From NCBI GenBank assembly GCA_019245455.1, contig JAFARM010000153.1, forward strand, positions 1 to 9,087: a stretch of DNA of 9,087 nucleotides, read 5' to 3'. Source of the stretch: Sphingomonadaceae bacterium (lineage in GTDB: Bacteria > Pseudomonadota > Alphaproteobacteria > Sphingomonadales > Sphingomonadaceae). Made by a program: the position numbers and the translations under genes. The notes beneath the pieces were generated by a model that was not told the DNA's origin, made no database searches, and saw only the letters and a program-made list of their open reading frames with translations. This document shows positions 1-6,809 of this stretch, in pieces; position 1 is the stretch's first letter, and each line of letters begins with the position of its first letter.

Positions 1-398
1 CCGCGATCTACATCCGCCGCGGGCTGCCGGCGGCGCTGGCCAAGGAGGTCGCCGCCGTCCTCTCCGCCAAGGACCCGCTTGCCGCCCACGCCCGCGACGA
101 GCTCGGCATCACCGAGGTGTCGGAGGCGAAGCCGGTGCAAGCGGCGCTGGCGAGCGCGGCGTCGTTCTTCGCCGGCGGCGTATGGCCGGTGGCCGCCGTG
201 CTGCTCGCGCCGCCGGGGGTGCTGCTGTACGCCGTCGTCGCGGTCGCGCTGGCGGTGCTGGCGGTGCTGGGGTTCGCCGGCGCGCGAACCGGCGGTGCCG
301 CGCCGCTGCCGGCGGTCGTGCGCGTCGTGTTCTGGGGCGCGCTGGCGATGGCGGTGACAGCGGGGGTCGGGCGGCTGTTCGGGGTGGCGGCGGGGTAG
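1..398 (+). CDS. VIT1/CCC1-family metal transporter, C-terminal part
   Basis: The reading frame is open from base 3 and ends at TAG 396-398, giving 131 visible residues; the start lies left of the window. The N-terminal visible part, with IYIRRGL, the stretch LAKEVAAVLSAKDPLAAHA and RDELGI (residues 2-36), matches the cytoplasmic region of VIT1/CCC1 proteins before their last membrane segments. Three hydrophobic stretches follow, at about 46-69, 71-93 and 104-128, consistent with the C-terminal membrane bundle. Known members move Fe2+ or Mn2+ out of the cytoplasm or into vacuoles; the exact metal here cannot be read from the fragment. The gene converges on the siroheme gene, with a palindromic repeat between the two stops. 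Family assignment rests on recognised motifs, not on a search. Confidence 0.85.
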   Translation, partial: AIYIRRGLPAALAKEVAAVLSAKDPLAAHARDELGITEVSEAKPVQAALASAASFFAGGVWPVAAVLLAPPGVLLYAVVAVALAVLAVLGFAGARTGGAAPLPAVVRVVFWGALAMAVTAGVGRLFGVAAG

Positions 399-463
399 CG
401 GCGTCGGCGGAATCGGCGCGGGGTTCCGGCCGGTTCGCCAAGGCGGCGTGCAGCCCTTGATCT

Positions 464-537
464 GTCATCCCGGCGCAGGCCGGGACCCATGAACTCGAAC
501 GTTCGCGTTCATGGGTCCCGGCCTTCGCCGGGATGAC
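464..537. repeat. GTCATCCC-type palindromic repeat (hairpin)
   Basis: Two 31-base arms, 464-494 and 507-537, are reverse complements with one mismatch and enclose a 12-base loop. The loop contains the perfect palindrome cgaacgttcg. It is one of three copies of this family in the window (also 1731-1802 and 4234-4339). It lies between convergent genes, so it could end transcription from either side, but there is no T-tract typical of an intrinsic terminator. Its right arm overlaps the 3' end of the siroheme gene. Confidence 0.9.
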
Positions 538-1411
538 GGAAATGGGCCAGTTGTACGTCGCCGGTTGGAGACGACAGCGGACGCCACACCGATGAGCCGA
601 GCGCCACCGCTCTTCCCGGCGGCAGAACCGCCGGCGGCGCGCCCACCACCCGCACCGCGTCGCGCCGCGCGCGGTCGAGGATCGTGGCGGGCACGGCGGC
701 GTCGTGGTAGATGGTGTCGGCTTGGGCCAGCGCGCGGAGCTGGCGCAGCGTCAGCTCGTCGGCGTCGGGCGACGTGAGGCGGATCGTCGTCAGCGTCGCG
801 GACGGCTGGACGCCCGCGCGCCCGCCTCCGCCGCGCGCTGAGTCGAACGCTGAATCGGCCTCGGTCGCCGCGCTCGACGCAAGTACCTGCGCGATCACCG
901 CCGTGGCGTCCGCGTGTTCCGCCAGCGGGTCGAGCGGGCCGCCGGGGGCGAGTGCGGCGTCCCACAGCGCCCGGCGCGCGGCCGGAGTCGGCGCGATCTC
1001 CGCCACGGCGGCGCGGGCGGCGAAGATCGCCTCGGCCAGCCGCCCGAGGTCGGCGGGAAGGAGGGCCTCGAGCCGTTCCCGCAGCGCCTTGGCGAGGCTC
1101 GCCGACGCGCCGCCGGTGCCGACCGCGACCACCACCGGCGAGCGGTCGACGATCGCCGGCACGGTGAAGTCGCACAACGCCGGCCGGTCGACGACGTTGA
1201 CGAGGCAACCCGCCGCCCGCAGCCGCGCCACCTCGGCCGCCGCCTGCTCGGCGTCGTCCACCGCGACGAAGGCGAGGACGGCGGGCAGCTCGGCGACGAC
1301 CTCCGCCCCGGCCGCACGGACCAGCCGGGCCTTGGCCGCCGCCGCCTCGCCGTCGCCGACGACGAGGACGCGACGGCCGGCGAGGGGGAAGAACAGGGGG
1401 AGGGAATGCAT
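509..1411 (-). CDS. Siroheme synthase-type protein: precorrin-2 dehydrogenase/sirohydrochlorin ferrochelatase with truncated SUMT-like tail
   Basis: This 300-residue protein should oxidise precorrin-2 with NAD+ and insert iron to make siroheme, the cofactor of sulfite and nitrite reductases; it is cytosolic. The N-terminus carries a Rossmann dinucleotide site (VLVVGDGEAAAAKARLV, about 15-31), followed by NVVDRPALCDFTVPAIVDRS (72-91) and VGTGGASASLAKALRERLEA (97-116), all characteristic of the CysG/Met8 N-terminal domain. Residues about 207-271 (with DELTLRQLRALAQAD and RRDAVRV) resemble the beginning of a uroporphyrinogen-III methyltransferase (SUMT) domain, but the rest of that domain is absent. 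Residues 292-300 and the stop are encoded by a palindromic repeat. The ATG at 1411 was chosen because the Rossmann fold begins right after it; upstream codons run into repeats. The ribosome binding site is weak. The symbol is left blank because full CysG needs the whole SUMT domain. Confidence 0.85.
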   Translation of the reverse strand: MHSLPLFFPLAGRRVLVVGDGEAAAAKARLVRAAGAEVVAELPAVLAFVAVDDAEQAAAEVARLRAAGCLVNVVDRPALCDFTVPAIVDRSPVVVAVGTGGASASLAKALRERLEALLPADLGRLAEAIFAARAAVAEIAPTPAARRALWDAALAPGGPLDPLAEHADATAVIAQVLASSAATEADSAFDSARGGGGRAGVQPSATLTTIRLTSPDADELTLRQLRALAQADTIYHDAAVPATILDRARRDAVRVVGAPPAVLPPGRAVALGSSVWRPLSSPTGDVQLAHFRHPGEGRDP

Positions 1412-1454
1412 TGGGGGACGGTGTACCTGTTCCTCCCCGGCGCGGGGAGGGCTT

Positions 1455-1605
1455 AGTTCCTCCCCGGAACGGGGAGGGGGACCGCGCCGCTTCTTCAGCG
1501 GCGTGGTGGAGGGGCCGGTCTCCGCATAACGAAAGTACGTCGCGCGGCGAGCGACCCCTCCGTCACGGCTTCGCCGTGCCACCTCCCCGTTCCGGGGAAG
1601 GAACT
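1455..1605. repeat. Composite inverted-repeat element, about 150 bp
   Basis: The outer arms 1455-1477 and 1582-1605 are reverse complements apart from one extra base. Each arm holds its own small palindrome (cccggaacggg or ccgttccgg). Inside are further hairpins: gccgcttcttcagcggc near 1487-1503, cacggcttcgccgtg near 1564-1578, and a looser gaggggccg/cgacccctc pair. The whole could fold as a branched, cloverleaf-like structure. It has no coding capacity and looks like a non-autonomous dispersed intergenic repeat of a kind common in alphaproteobacteria (recalled, not searched). A partial extra copy of the arm core (cctccccggcgcggggagg) sits at about 1432-1450, just upstream of the siroheme start. 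Confidence 0.75.
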
Positions 1606-1630
1606 TGGCGGCCGCTCTCCGGCAATGGCT

Positions 1631-1683
1631 CCCTCTCCAGCTTGCGGGAGAGGCGACTCGCGCGCCAGCGCGGCGGGTGAGGG
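1631..1683 (+). repeat. CTTGCGGGAGAGG-type repeat, left member of an inverted pair
   Basis: A small hairpin (ccctctcc ... gggagagg, 1631-1653) is followed by a GC-rich stretch ending in gcgggtgaggg. The same sequence occurs in the opposite direction at 1841-1890, with small insertions. Together the two copies bracket the GTCATCCC palindrome at 1731-1802, so the stretch 1631-1890 is a nest of one repeat family inside another. No gene is visible here; open frames crossing it are translations of repeats. Confidence 0.65.
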
Positions 1684-1730
1684 TGTACCCCAGGCCAGCG
1701 AGCGGCGAGGGCGCCCTCCCACTCAACCTT

Positions 1731-1802
1731 GTCATCCCCGCGAACGCGGGGACCCATCTCCTCAAGGCTCAGGAGATGGGTCCCCACTTTCGCGGGGATG
1801 AC
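1731..1802. repeat. GTCATCCC-type palindromic repeat (hairpin)
   Basis: The arms 1731-1762 and 1771-1802 are 32 bases each and pair at 30 of 32 positions around an 8-base loop. It is the second copy of the family, and it lies downstream of galU and upstream of the siroheme gene, both on the - strand. It may slow or end transcription leaving galU; that is inference from its stem strength. Confidence 0.9.
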
Positions 1803-1840
1803 AGTAGGCAGTAGAACGGCGGCACCTGCCAGACCCGACA

Positions 1841-1890
1841 CCCTCACGCCGGGCCGGCGCTGACGCGCCGTCTCTCTCCCTCTCCCGCAA
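1841..1890 (-). repeat. CTTGCGGGAGAGG-type repeat, right member of an inverted pair
   Basis: Read on the - strand this stretch begins ttgcgggagagg and ends gtgaggg, matching 1642-1683 with about eight extra bases in the middle. Together with the elements at 1455-1605, 1631-1683 and 1731-1802 it fills most of the 521-base gap between galU and the siroheme gene; I see no gene in the remainder. Confidence 0.6.
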
Positions 1891-1932
1891 GCGGGGGGCC
1901 GTCGCGCGGGGGAGGAGGCCCGGACCGCGGCG

Positions 1933-2808
1933 CTAGAGCCCCACCCCCTGCAGATACTCGCGCACCGCCGGCCCGACATCCTCGCGCTCCAGCGCCAGCG
2001 CGATGTTGGCGTTGATGAAGCCCGCCTTGTCGCCGCAGTCGTGGCGGACGCCGGTGAAGGTCAGCGCGTGAAACGGCTGGCGGCCGATCAGCTGCGCCAT
2101 GGCGTCGGTCAGCTGGATCTCGTTCCCCGCGCCGCGCTTGCCCTCGCCCAGGATGCCCATCACCTCGGGCTGGAGGATGTAGCGGCCGATCGCCGCCAGC
2201 CGCGACGGCGCGGTGCCGGCCTTGGGCTTCTCGATCACGCCCTTGACCTCAGTGACGAGGCCGTCCGCCGCGCCGGGGTCGACGATGCCGTAGCGGTGGG
2301 TGTGCGCCTCGGGCACTTCCAGCACCGAGATGACGTTGCCGCCGTGCCGTTCGTAGACGCCGACCATCGCCTTCAGCGCCGGCGCGGCCGGGTTCCACAG
2401 CAGCTCGTCGGGGAGCAGCACGGCGAACGGCTCGTCGCCGGTGATGAGGCGCGCGCACCACACGGCGTGGCCGAGCCCGGCGGGCTCCTGCTGGCGGACG
2501 TAGGCGATGCGGCCGGGCGCGAGCTGGGTCGAGTCGAGCAGCGCGAGTTCCGCCGCCTTACCCTTCGCCTTGAGGCTGGCGACGAGTTCCCCGGCGATGT
2601 CGAAATACTCCTCGAGGCTCCCCTTCCCTCGCGCGGTGACGTAGATCATCTGCTCGACGCCCGCGCTCAGCGCCTCATCGACCGCGTACTGGAGCAGCGG
2701 CCGGTCGACGACGGGCAGCATCTCCTTGGGCACCGCCTTGGTCGCGGGCAGGAAGCGCGTGCCCTGCCCGCCGACGGGGAAGATGGCCTTGCGGATGGGT
2801 TTGGGCAT
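1933..2808 (-). CDS. galU: UTP--glucose-1-phosphate uridylyltransferase
   Basis: This cytosolic enzyme makes UDP-glucose from UTP and glucose-1-phosphate, feeding exopolysaccharide, LPS and osmoprotective glucan synthesis. The 291-residue length fits the family (about 290-300). The N-terminal nucleotide-binding signature is clear: GGQGTRFLPATKAVPKEMLP at 13-32. It is followed by VRQQEPAGLGHAVW (104-117), the LLPDE metal-site region (131-135), GVIEKPKA (190-197), GNEIQLTDA (228-236) and DCGDKAGF (257-264). The ATG at 2808 puts the signature 12 residues from the N-terminus, as usual. A GAGGAG at 2820-2825 lies 11 bases upstream. The frame stays open further upstream, but that part runs into the palindrome at 2834-2909. 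Downstream of lysA in the same direction, so it could be cotranscribed or have its own promoter in the 132-base gap. Confidence 0.95.
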   Translation of the reverse strand: MPKPIRKAIFPVGGQGTRFLPATKAVPKEMLPVVDRPLLQYAVDEALSAGVEQMIYVTARGKGSLEEYFDIAGELVASLKAKGKAAELALLDSTQLAPGRIAYVRQQEPAGLGHAVWCARLITGDEPFAVLLPDELLWNPAAPALKAMVGVYERHGGNVISVLEVPEAHTHRYGIVDPGAADGLVTEVKGVIEKPKAGTAPSRLAAIGRYILQPEVMGILGEGKRGAGNEIQLTDAMAQLIGRQPFHALTFTGVRHDCGDKAGFINANIALALEREDVGPAVREYLQGVGL

Positions 2809-2833
2809 ACGCGGACTCACTCCTCGAGGTGCA

Positions 2834-2909
2834 ACCCCGCTCATGCTGAGCTTGTCGAAGCACGCACGAACGGTCGTTTGTGCTTCGACAAGCTCAGCAT
2901 GAGCGGGGT
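2834..2909. repeat. GCTCATGCTGAGC-type palindromic repeat between lysA and galU
   Basis: Two perfect 30-base arms (2834-2863 and 2880-2909) enclose a 16-base loop. Each arm reads accccgctcatgctgagc, then ttgtcgaagcac. It fills most of the gap between the lysA stop and the galU start and ends only 25 bases before the galU start codon. The same family appears at 6521-6793 and 7467-7538. Stem strength suggests an effect on read-through or mRNA stability; there is no T-tract. Confidence 0.93.
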
Positions 2910-2940
2910 GGGATCGCGTGCAGGATTACAAGGATCGGCA

Positions 2941-4221
2941 TCAGGGCGAAAGCCACGGCGCGATCCGTTCGCGCGCGAGCTGGGCCGCGATGTCCTCGCG
3001 CGGGCGGACGACGGCCCAGCGATCGCCGTCGACCAGCACCTCGGGCACCAAGGCCCTCGAGTTGTAGGTCGACGCCATCGTCGCCCCGTAGGCACCCGCG
3101 GTCATGAACGTGACGAGGTCGCCCGCGGCCACCGCATCCATGTCGCGATCTTCGGCAAAGGTATCGCCGGTCTCGCACACCGGGCCGACGACGGTCGCGG
3201 TCATGCGTGCGCCGGTGGGCGCGACGGCGCGGATGTGGTGCCACGCGCCGTACAGCGACGGGCGGAGCAGGTCGTTCATCGCCGCGTCGACGACGACGAA
3301 GGTCCGCGCCGCACCGGCCTTGACCGTCACAACCCGGCTAACGAGCACGCCGGCGTTGCCGACGATCAGGCGGCCGGGTTCGCACAGCAGGCGCACGCCC
3401 CAGCCGGCGGTCGCGCGGGCGACGAGCGCGCCATATTCGGCGGGCGTCGGCGGCGGGGGCTGGTCGGGGCGGTAGGGGATGCCGAGCCCGCCACCGAGGT
3501 CGACCCGCTCGACGGACAGCCCGCCGGTGCGGAGGTCGCGCACAAGCTGCCCCAGCGTGGCGAAGGTCGCCTCGAGCGGAGCGAGGTCGGTCAGCTGGCT
3601 GCCGATGTGCGCGCCGACGCCGACCGGCCGCACGCCGTGCAGCGACGCCGCCAGCGCGTAGGCGGCAGGCACGCGGGCGAGGGGGATGCCGAACTTGTTC
3701 TCGGCCGCCCCGGTCGAGATCTTGGCGTGGGTGCGGGCATCGATCTCCGGGTTGACGCGCAGCGCCACCGTCGCCGTCGTGCCGAGCGCCGTCGCCACCT
3801 CTGACAGGGCGTGAAGCTCGCCTTCGCTCTCGACGTTCATCTGGTAGATGCCGACCGCCAGCGCTGCCGCCATCTCGCCGCGCGTCTTGCCGACGCCCGA
3901 AAAGACGATGGCGCCCGGCGGCACCCCGGCGGCGAGCGCACGGCGCATCTCGCCCTCCGACACCACGTCCGCCCCCGCGCCGAGGCGCGCGAGCGTGGCG
4001 ACGACGCTGACGTTCGGGTTGGCCTTGACGGCATAGGCGATCAGGGGCGCCTCGCCGGCGGGACTCTCCAAGCCGGCGAGCGTGTCGCGGAACACGCCGA
4101 AGTGGCGGACCAGCGTCGCGGTCGAATAGCAGTAGAACGGCGTGCCGACCGCGTCCGCCAGCGCCGTCAGGTCGACCTCCTCGGCGAAGAGCCGGCCGGC
4201 GCGGTCGGTGAAGTGATCCAT
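2941..4221 (-). CDS. lysA: Diaminopimelate decarboxylase
   Basis: This PLP enzyme decarboxylates meso-diaminopimelate to L-lysine, the last step of lysine synthesis, in the cytosol. The 426-residue protein is of normal length. Landmarks of the fold-III barrel are all present: PLP lysine K66 in YAVKANPN (63-70), SGVGKTRGEM (108-117), NKFGIP (175-180), HIGSQ (205-209), the phosphate-binding DLGGGLGIPY (241-250), EPGR (281-284), the active-site cysteine in CETGD (C349) and GAYG (377-380). The start ATG at 4221 gives the usual N-terminus (YCYSTATL at 30-37). The ribosome binding site is only a G-rich run, and a GTCATCCC palindrome begins 12 bases upstream of the start. It follows the LptM-like gene, a neighbour order familiar in sphingomonads. 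Confidence 0.97.
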   Translation of the reverse strand: MDHFTDRAGRLFAEEVDLTALADAVGTPFYCYSTATLVRHFGVFRDTLAGLESPAGEAPLIAYAVKANPNVSVVATLARLGAGADVVSEGEMRRALAAGVPPGAIVFSGVGKTRGEMAAALAVGIYQMNVESEGELHALSEVATALGTTATVALRVNPEIDARTHAKISTGAAENKFGIPLARVPAAYALAASLHGVRPVGVGAHIGSQLTDLAPLEATFATLGQLVRDLRTGGLSVERVDLGGGLGIPYRPDQPPPPTPAEYGALVARATAGWGVRLLCEPGRLIVGNAGVLVSRVVTVKAGAARTFVVVDAAMNDLLRPSLYGAWHHIRAVAPTGARMTATVVGPVCETGDTFAEDRDMDAVAAGDLVTFMTAGAYGATMASTYNSRALVPEVLVDGDRWAVVRPREDIAAQLARERIAPWLSP

Positions 4222-4233
4222 TCAGCCGCCCCC

Positions 4234-4339
4234 GTCATCCCCGCGCAAGCGGGGACCCAGCTCCCTCAGCCGGCCGTGGTGACGTATGGGACGCCATTCG
4301 GACCGGCGGGAGATGGGTCCCCGCTTGCGCGGGGATGAC
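4234..4339. repeat. GTCATCCC-type palindromic repeat between lptM and lysA
   Basis: Perfect 26-base arms, 4234-4259 and 4314-4339, surround a 54-base centre, much longer than in the other two copies. The centre has a further partial pairing (ctccc...gccgg with ccggcgggag). On the - strand the repeat sits in the leader of lysA, ending 12 bases from its ATG, and 22 bases after the lptM stop. It may separate the expression of lysA from the genes before it. Confidence 0.9.
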
Positions 4340-4361
4340 AGCGAGATCGCGCACCCCCCGC

Positions 4362-4589
4362 TCACTGCGGCGGCAGGTTGAAGCGGTCGTCGCGGCGCTC
4401 CTCCGACCGGCGCAGCGGGTCGTCGGCGCGGGCCGGCTGGTCCTGCGTCGGCACGATCAGGCGCTGCGACGGCGGCGGCCCGGGCAGCGGCTTCGCCGCC
4501 TCGCCGGGCGGAGCCTTGGGCATCAGCTCGCCCTGCTTGCCGCACGCGGCGAGGACCACCGCCAGCACGAGGGCCGCCGCGCGCCTCAT
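4362..4589 (-). CDS. lptM: Small LptM-like lipoprotein
   Basis: This 75-residue protein begins [20 protein letters not shown]: a short signal peptide and lipobox LAAC, with the lipidated cysteine at C16. Glycine at +2 argues for the outer membrane. The [13 protein letters not shown] segment fits the LptM/YifL pattern (CGxxGxL followed by prolines), and the rest is proline- and charge-rich and probably disordered. In E. coli, LptM helps mature the LPS translocon LptD. The ATG at 4589 overlaps the argH stop (ATGA), which implies translational coupling with argH. Location next to a lysine-pathway gene also recalls yifL-dapF in E. coli. The family call rests on this short motif and context, so the symbol is tentative. 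Confidence 0.8.
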   Translation of the reverse strand: MRRAAALVLAVVLAACGKQGELMPKAPPGEAAKPLPGPPPSQRLIVPTQDQPARADDPLRRSEERRDDRFNLPPQ

Positions 4590-5980
4590 GCCGCCGCCCG
4601 CGCCGCGGCGATCGCCGCGCGGACGTTCGCCGGGGCGGTGCCGCCGAAGCTCGTCCGGCTGGCGACCGACGCGTCGACCGACAGGACGTCGAACACGCCG
4701 GCCGTGATCCGCGCATCGATCGCCTGCAGCGTCGCCAGCGGCAGGTCGGCGAGGCCGCAGCCGGCGTCCTCTGCCGCGCGGACGGCGCGGCCGGTGATGT
4801 GGTGCGCCTCGCGGAACGGCACGCCCGCCTCGCGCACCAGCCAATCGGCGAGGTCGGTCGCGGTCGAAAAGCCGCTGGCCGCGACCGCGCGCATCCGGTC
4901 GGTGTCGAAGGTCAACGTCGCGACCATGCCCGTCATCGCCGCCAGCGCGAGGGCCAGCAGGTCGTACCCCTCGAACACCGGCGGCTTGTCGTCCTGCATA
5001 TCCTTGGAATAGCTGAGCGGCAGGCCCTTCATCGTCACCATCAGCGCGGTGAGGCAGCCGATCAGCCGGCCGCTGTGGCCGCGGACCAGTTCGGCCGCGT
5101 CGGGGTTGCGCTTCTGCGGCATGATCGACGATCCGGTCGAAAAGGCGTCGGGCAGCGCCACGAAGCCGAACGGCTGCGACGCCCAGACGACGATCTCCTC
5201 GGCCAGCCGCGACAGGTGCAACCCGGCGATGGCGGCGGCGGACAGGAACTCCAGCGCGAAGTCGCGGTCGGACACCGAATCGAGGCTGTTCGCCGTCGGC
5301 CGGGCGAAGCCCAGCGCCGTGGCCGTCGCCTGGCGGTCGATCGGGAAGCCGGTGCCGGCGAGCGCCGCCGCGCCCAGCGGACATTCGTCCATCCGCGTGC
5401 GCAGGTCCGTGAACCGCCCCCGGTCGCGGCCGGTCATGGCGACGTACGCCAGCAAATGATGTCCAAGGGTTACCGGCTGCGCCACCTGCAGGTGCGTGAA
5501 GCCGGGCATGACGCTGTCGGCGTGTTCCGCGGCACGGGCGAGCAGGGCGTCGGTCAGCGCCGCAAGGCCCGCGTCGACGGCATCGACCGCGTCGCGCACC
5601 CACAGGCGGAAGCTCGTCGCCACCTGGTCGTTCCGCGACCGCGCGGTGTGCAGCCGCCCGGCGGCGGGGCCGATCAGGGCCGCGAGCCGCGTCTCGACCG
5701 TCATGTGGATGTCTTCCAGCGCCGGGTCGACCGGCACGCCGCCGGCGTCGTACTCGGCAGCGATCGCGGCCAGGCCGGCGTCGATCGCCGCGGCGTCGGC
5801 GGCTGCGATGATCCCCTGCGCCCCCAGCATCGCCGCGTGCGCGCGGCTGCCGGCGATGTCCTGCCGCCAAAGCCGCTTGTCGAAGGGGATCGAGGCGTTA
5901 ATGTCGCGCATGACCGCCGCCGGCCCGCCGGCGAAGCGGCCGCCCCACAGCGGATTGGACGGATCGATGCGCGTCGTGAT
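4586..5980 (-). CDS. argH: Argininosuccinate lyase, apparent ATC start
   Basis: This cytosolic enzyme splits argininosuccinate into arginine and fumarate, the last step of arginine synthesis. The fumarase-superfamily signature [11 protein letters not shown] (283-293) is intact, as are LWGGRF (11-16), [17 protein letters not shown] (111-127), [16 protein letters not shown] (160-175) and KDMQDDKPP (326-334). No ATG, GTG or TTG occurs in frame between the LWGGRF codons and a point over 70 bases inside the divergent gene. An ATC at 5980-5978 lies 8 bases after AGGA (5992-5989) and gives a 464-residue protein beginning (M)[15 protein letters not shown], a normal length and N-terminus. Alternatives are ATT at 5986, CTG at 5950 and the internal ATG at 5911, which would remove LWGGRF. 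The identity is firm; the start is inferred. Confidence 0.95.
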   Translation of the reverse strand: MTTRIDPSNPLWGGRFAGGPAAVMRDINASIPFDKRLWRQDIAGSRAHAAMLGAQGIIAAADAAAIDAGLAAIAAEYDAGGVPVDPALEDIHMTVETRLAALIGPAAGRLHTARSRNDQVATSFRLWVRDAVDAVDAGLAALTDALLARAAEHADSVMPGFTHLQVAQPVTLGHHLLAYVAMTGRDRGRFTDLRTRMDECPLGAAALAGTGFPIDRQATATALGFARPTANSLDSVSDRDFALEFLSAAAIAGLHLSRLAEEIVVWASQPFGFVALPDAFSTGSSIMPQKRNPDAAELVRGHSGRLIGCLTALMVTMKGLPLSYSKDMQDDKPPVFEGYDLLALALAAMTGMVATLTFDTDRMRAVAASGFSTATDLADWLVREAGVPFREAHHITGRAVRAAEDAGCGLADLPLATLQAIDARITAGVFDVLSVDASVASRTSFGGTAPANVRAAIAAARAAA

Positions 5981-6491
5981 CGGAATGGTCCTGACAGGCC
6001 TCGTGCTGGCGACTAGCGGCTCTGCCGCCCCATCGCAACCGCCGAGGCTGGGCAAGCTCGACCGCAGCCACGCCGGCGAGGCCCCGCCGGCGATCCCGAT
6101 CGAGGCGCAGGACGGGCGCAAGTCGACCATCGCCGCGGTCGTCGCCGCCGCCCACCGCCCGGTCATCGTCAACCTGTGGGCGACGTGGTGCGTGCCGTGC
6201 CGGGGCGAGCTGCCGCAGCTCGACATCCTGGCCCATGTCCGCGGCGACAAGCTGCTGATCGTGCCGGTGAGCGAGGACCTGGAGGGCTGGCGCGCGGTGA
6301 ACAAGGTGTTCGCCCCCGGCCATTTCACGGGATTGAAGACGTGGCTCGACCAGCCGGGCAACTTCGGCGCGAAGATCGGCGCCGCCGGGCTGCCGGTATC
6401 GATCGTCTACGGCGCCGATGGCCGCGAGAAGTGGCGCGTCAACGGCGTGCCCAACTGGGATTCGCCCGAGGTGCAGGCGTCGATCGAATAG
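5967..6491 (+). CDS. TlpA/ResA-like thioredoxin-fold thiol-disulfide protein
   Basis: This 174-residue protein has a hydrophobic N-terminus ending in SGSAAP (residues 17-22), probably a signal peptide cut near residue 20, so it should act in the periplasm. The thioredoxin fold is shown by [20 protein letters not shown] (66-85) with redox cysteines C75 and C78 in WCVPC, and by the cis-proline loop GLPVS (P143). TlpA-like proteins usually keep thiols reduced, for example for cytochrome c or copper-centre assembly; the partner here is unknown. ATG 5967 was chosen because it gives a positive charge before the hydrophobic stretch; ATG 5985 is possible. Neither has a strong ribosome binding site. 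With the 5967 start, its first 14 bases overlap the divergent argH. Confidence 0.88.
   Translation: MRVVIGMVLTGLVLATSGSAAPSQPPRLGKLDRSHAGEAPPAIPIEAQDGRKSTIAAVVAAAHRPVIVNLWATWCVPCRGELPQLDILAHVRGDKLLIVPVSEDLEGWRAVNKVFAPGHFTGLKTWLDQPGNFGAKIGAAGLPVSIVYGADGREKWRVNGVPNWDSPEVQASIE
5989..5992 (-). promoter_or_regulatory. Ribosome binding site deciding the argH start
   Basis: AGGA on the - strand lies 8 bases before ATC 5980-5978, the usual spacing, and only 2 bases before ATT 5986-5984. This is the main reason for preferring ATC. The site lies inside the divergent tlpA-like coding sequence if that gene starts at 5967. Confidence 0.55.
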
Positions 6492-6520
6492 GGCGGCGGG
6501 CTCAGCCCCCCACGGACCTA

Positions 6521-6793
6521 CCCGCTCATGCTGAGCAAACCTTGCTCATCCTGAGCAAACCCCGCTCATGCTGAGCCACGCCTGCTCATGCTGAGCCAAC
6601 CCCGCTCATGCTGAGCCAGGCCCGCTCATCCTGAGATGACCCCGCTCATGCTGAGCCTGTCGAAGCACGCCCCACCCTCCCCCGTGCTTCGACAAGCTCA
6701 GCATGAGCGGGGTTAGTTCAGCATGAGCGGGTTTTGCTCGGCATGAGCGGGCCCGGCTGAGCATTAGCGGGCGTGGCTCAGCATGAGCGGGGT
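6521..6793. repeat. Inverted array of 20-bp units around a central hairpin
   Basis: From 6521 seven consecutive 20-base units begin cccgctcatgctgagc or a close variant, at 6521, 6541, 6561, 6581, 6601, 6621 and 6641. After a central hairpin the same core appears in reverse complement five times, with gcatgagcgg at 6701, 6721, 6741, 6761 and 6781, again exactly 20 bases apart. The hairpin pairs 6641-6668 with 6684-6711 (28 bases, one mismatch) over a 15-base loop. The last four bases of each unit vary, and two left-arm units have ctcatcctgag in place of ctcatgctgag. Each unit also has a small internal dyad (gctca/tgagc). It lies between convergent genes and may act as a two-way terminator. No gene is visible from 6492 to 6809. 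Confidence 0.93.
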
Positions 6794-6809
6794 TGGTATC
6801 GGGGTTCGC

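Noticed and set aside
711..1529. 272-codon + strand frame opposite the siroheme gene
   Set aside because: Serine/alanine/arginine-rich shadow; it continues through the dispersed repeats and has no recognisable motif.
1412..1765. Longer N-terminus for the siroheme protein (frame open to 1765)
   Set aside because: The extra 118 residues are translations of dispersed repeats, and the Rossmann fold begins right after ATG 1411 as in the family.
2041..3804. 587-codon + strand open frame running opposite galU and lysA
   Set aside because: It has arginine/aspartate/histidine-rich composition typical of antisense frames in high-GC DNA, spans an intergenic palindrome, and both genes opposite it have full family signatures.
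4362..5870. 502-codon - strand frame of which lptM is only the end
   Set aside because: Upstream of the lptM ATG it is an out-of-frame shadow of argH, with no domain and extreme arginine content. Only the last 75 residues, with signal peptide and lipobox, are credible.
6521..6793. CRISPR array
   Set aside because: Units are contiguous 20-mers without unique spacers, orientation reverses at a central hairpin, and there are no cas genes nearby.
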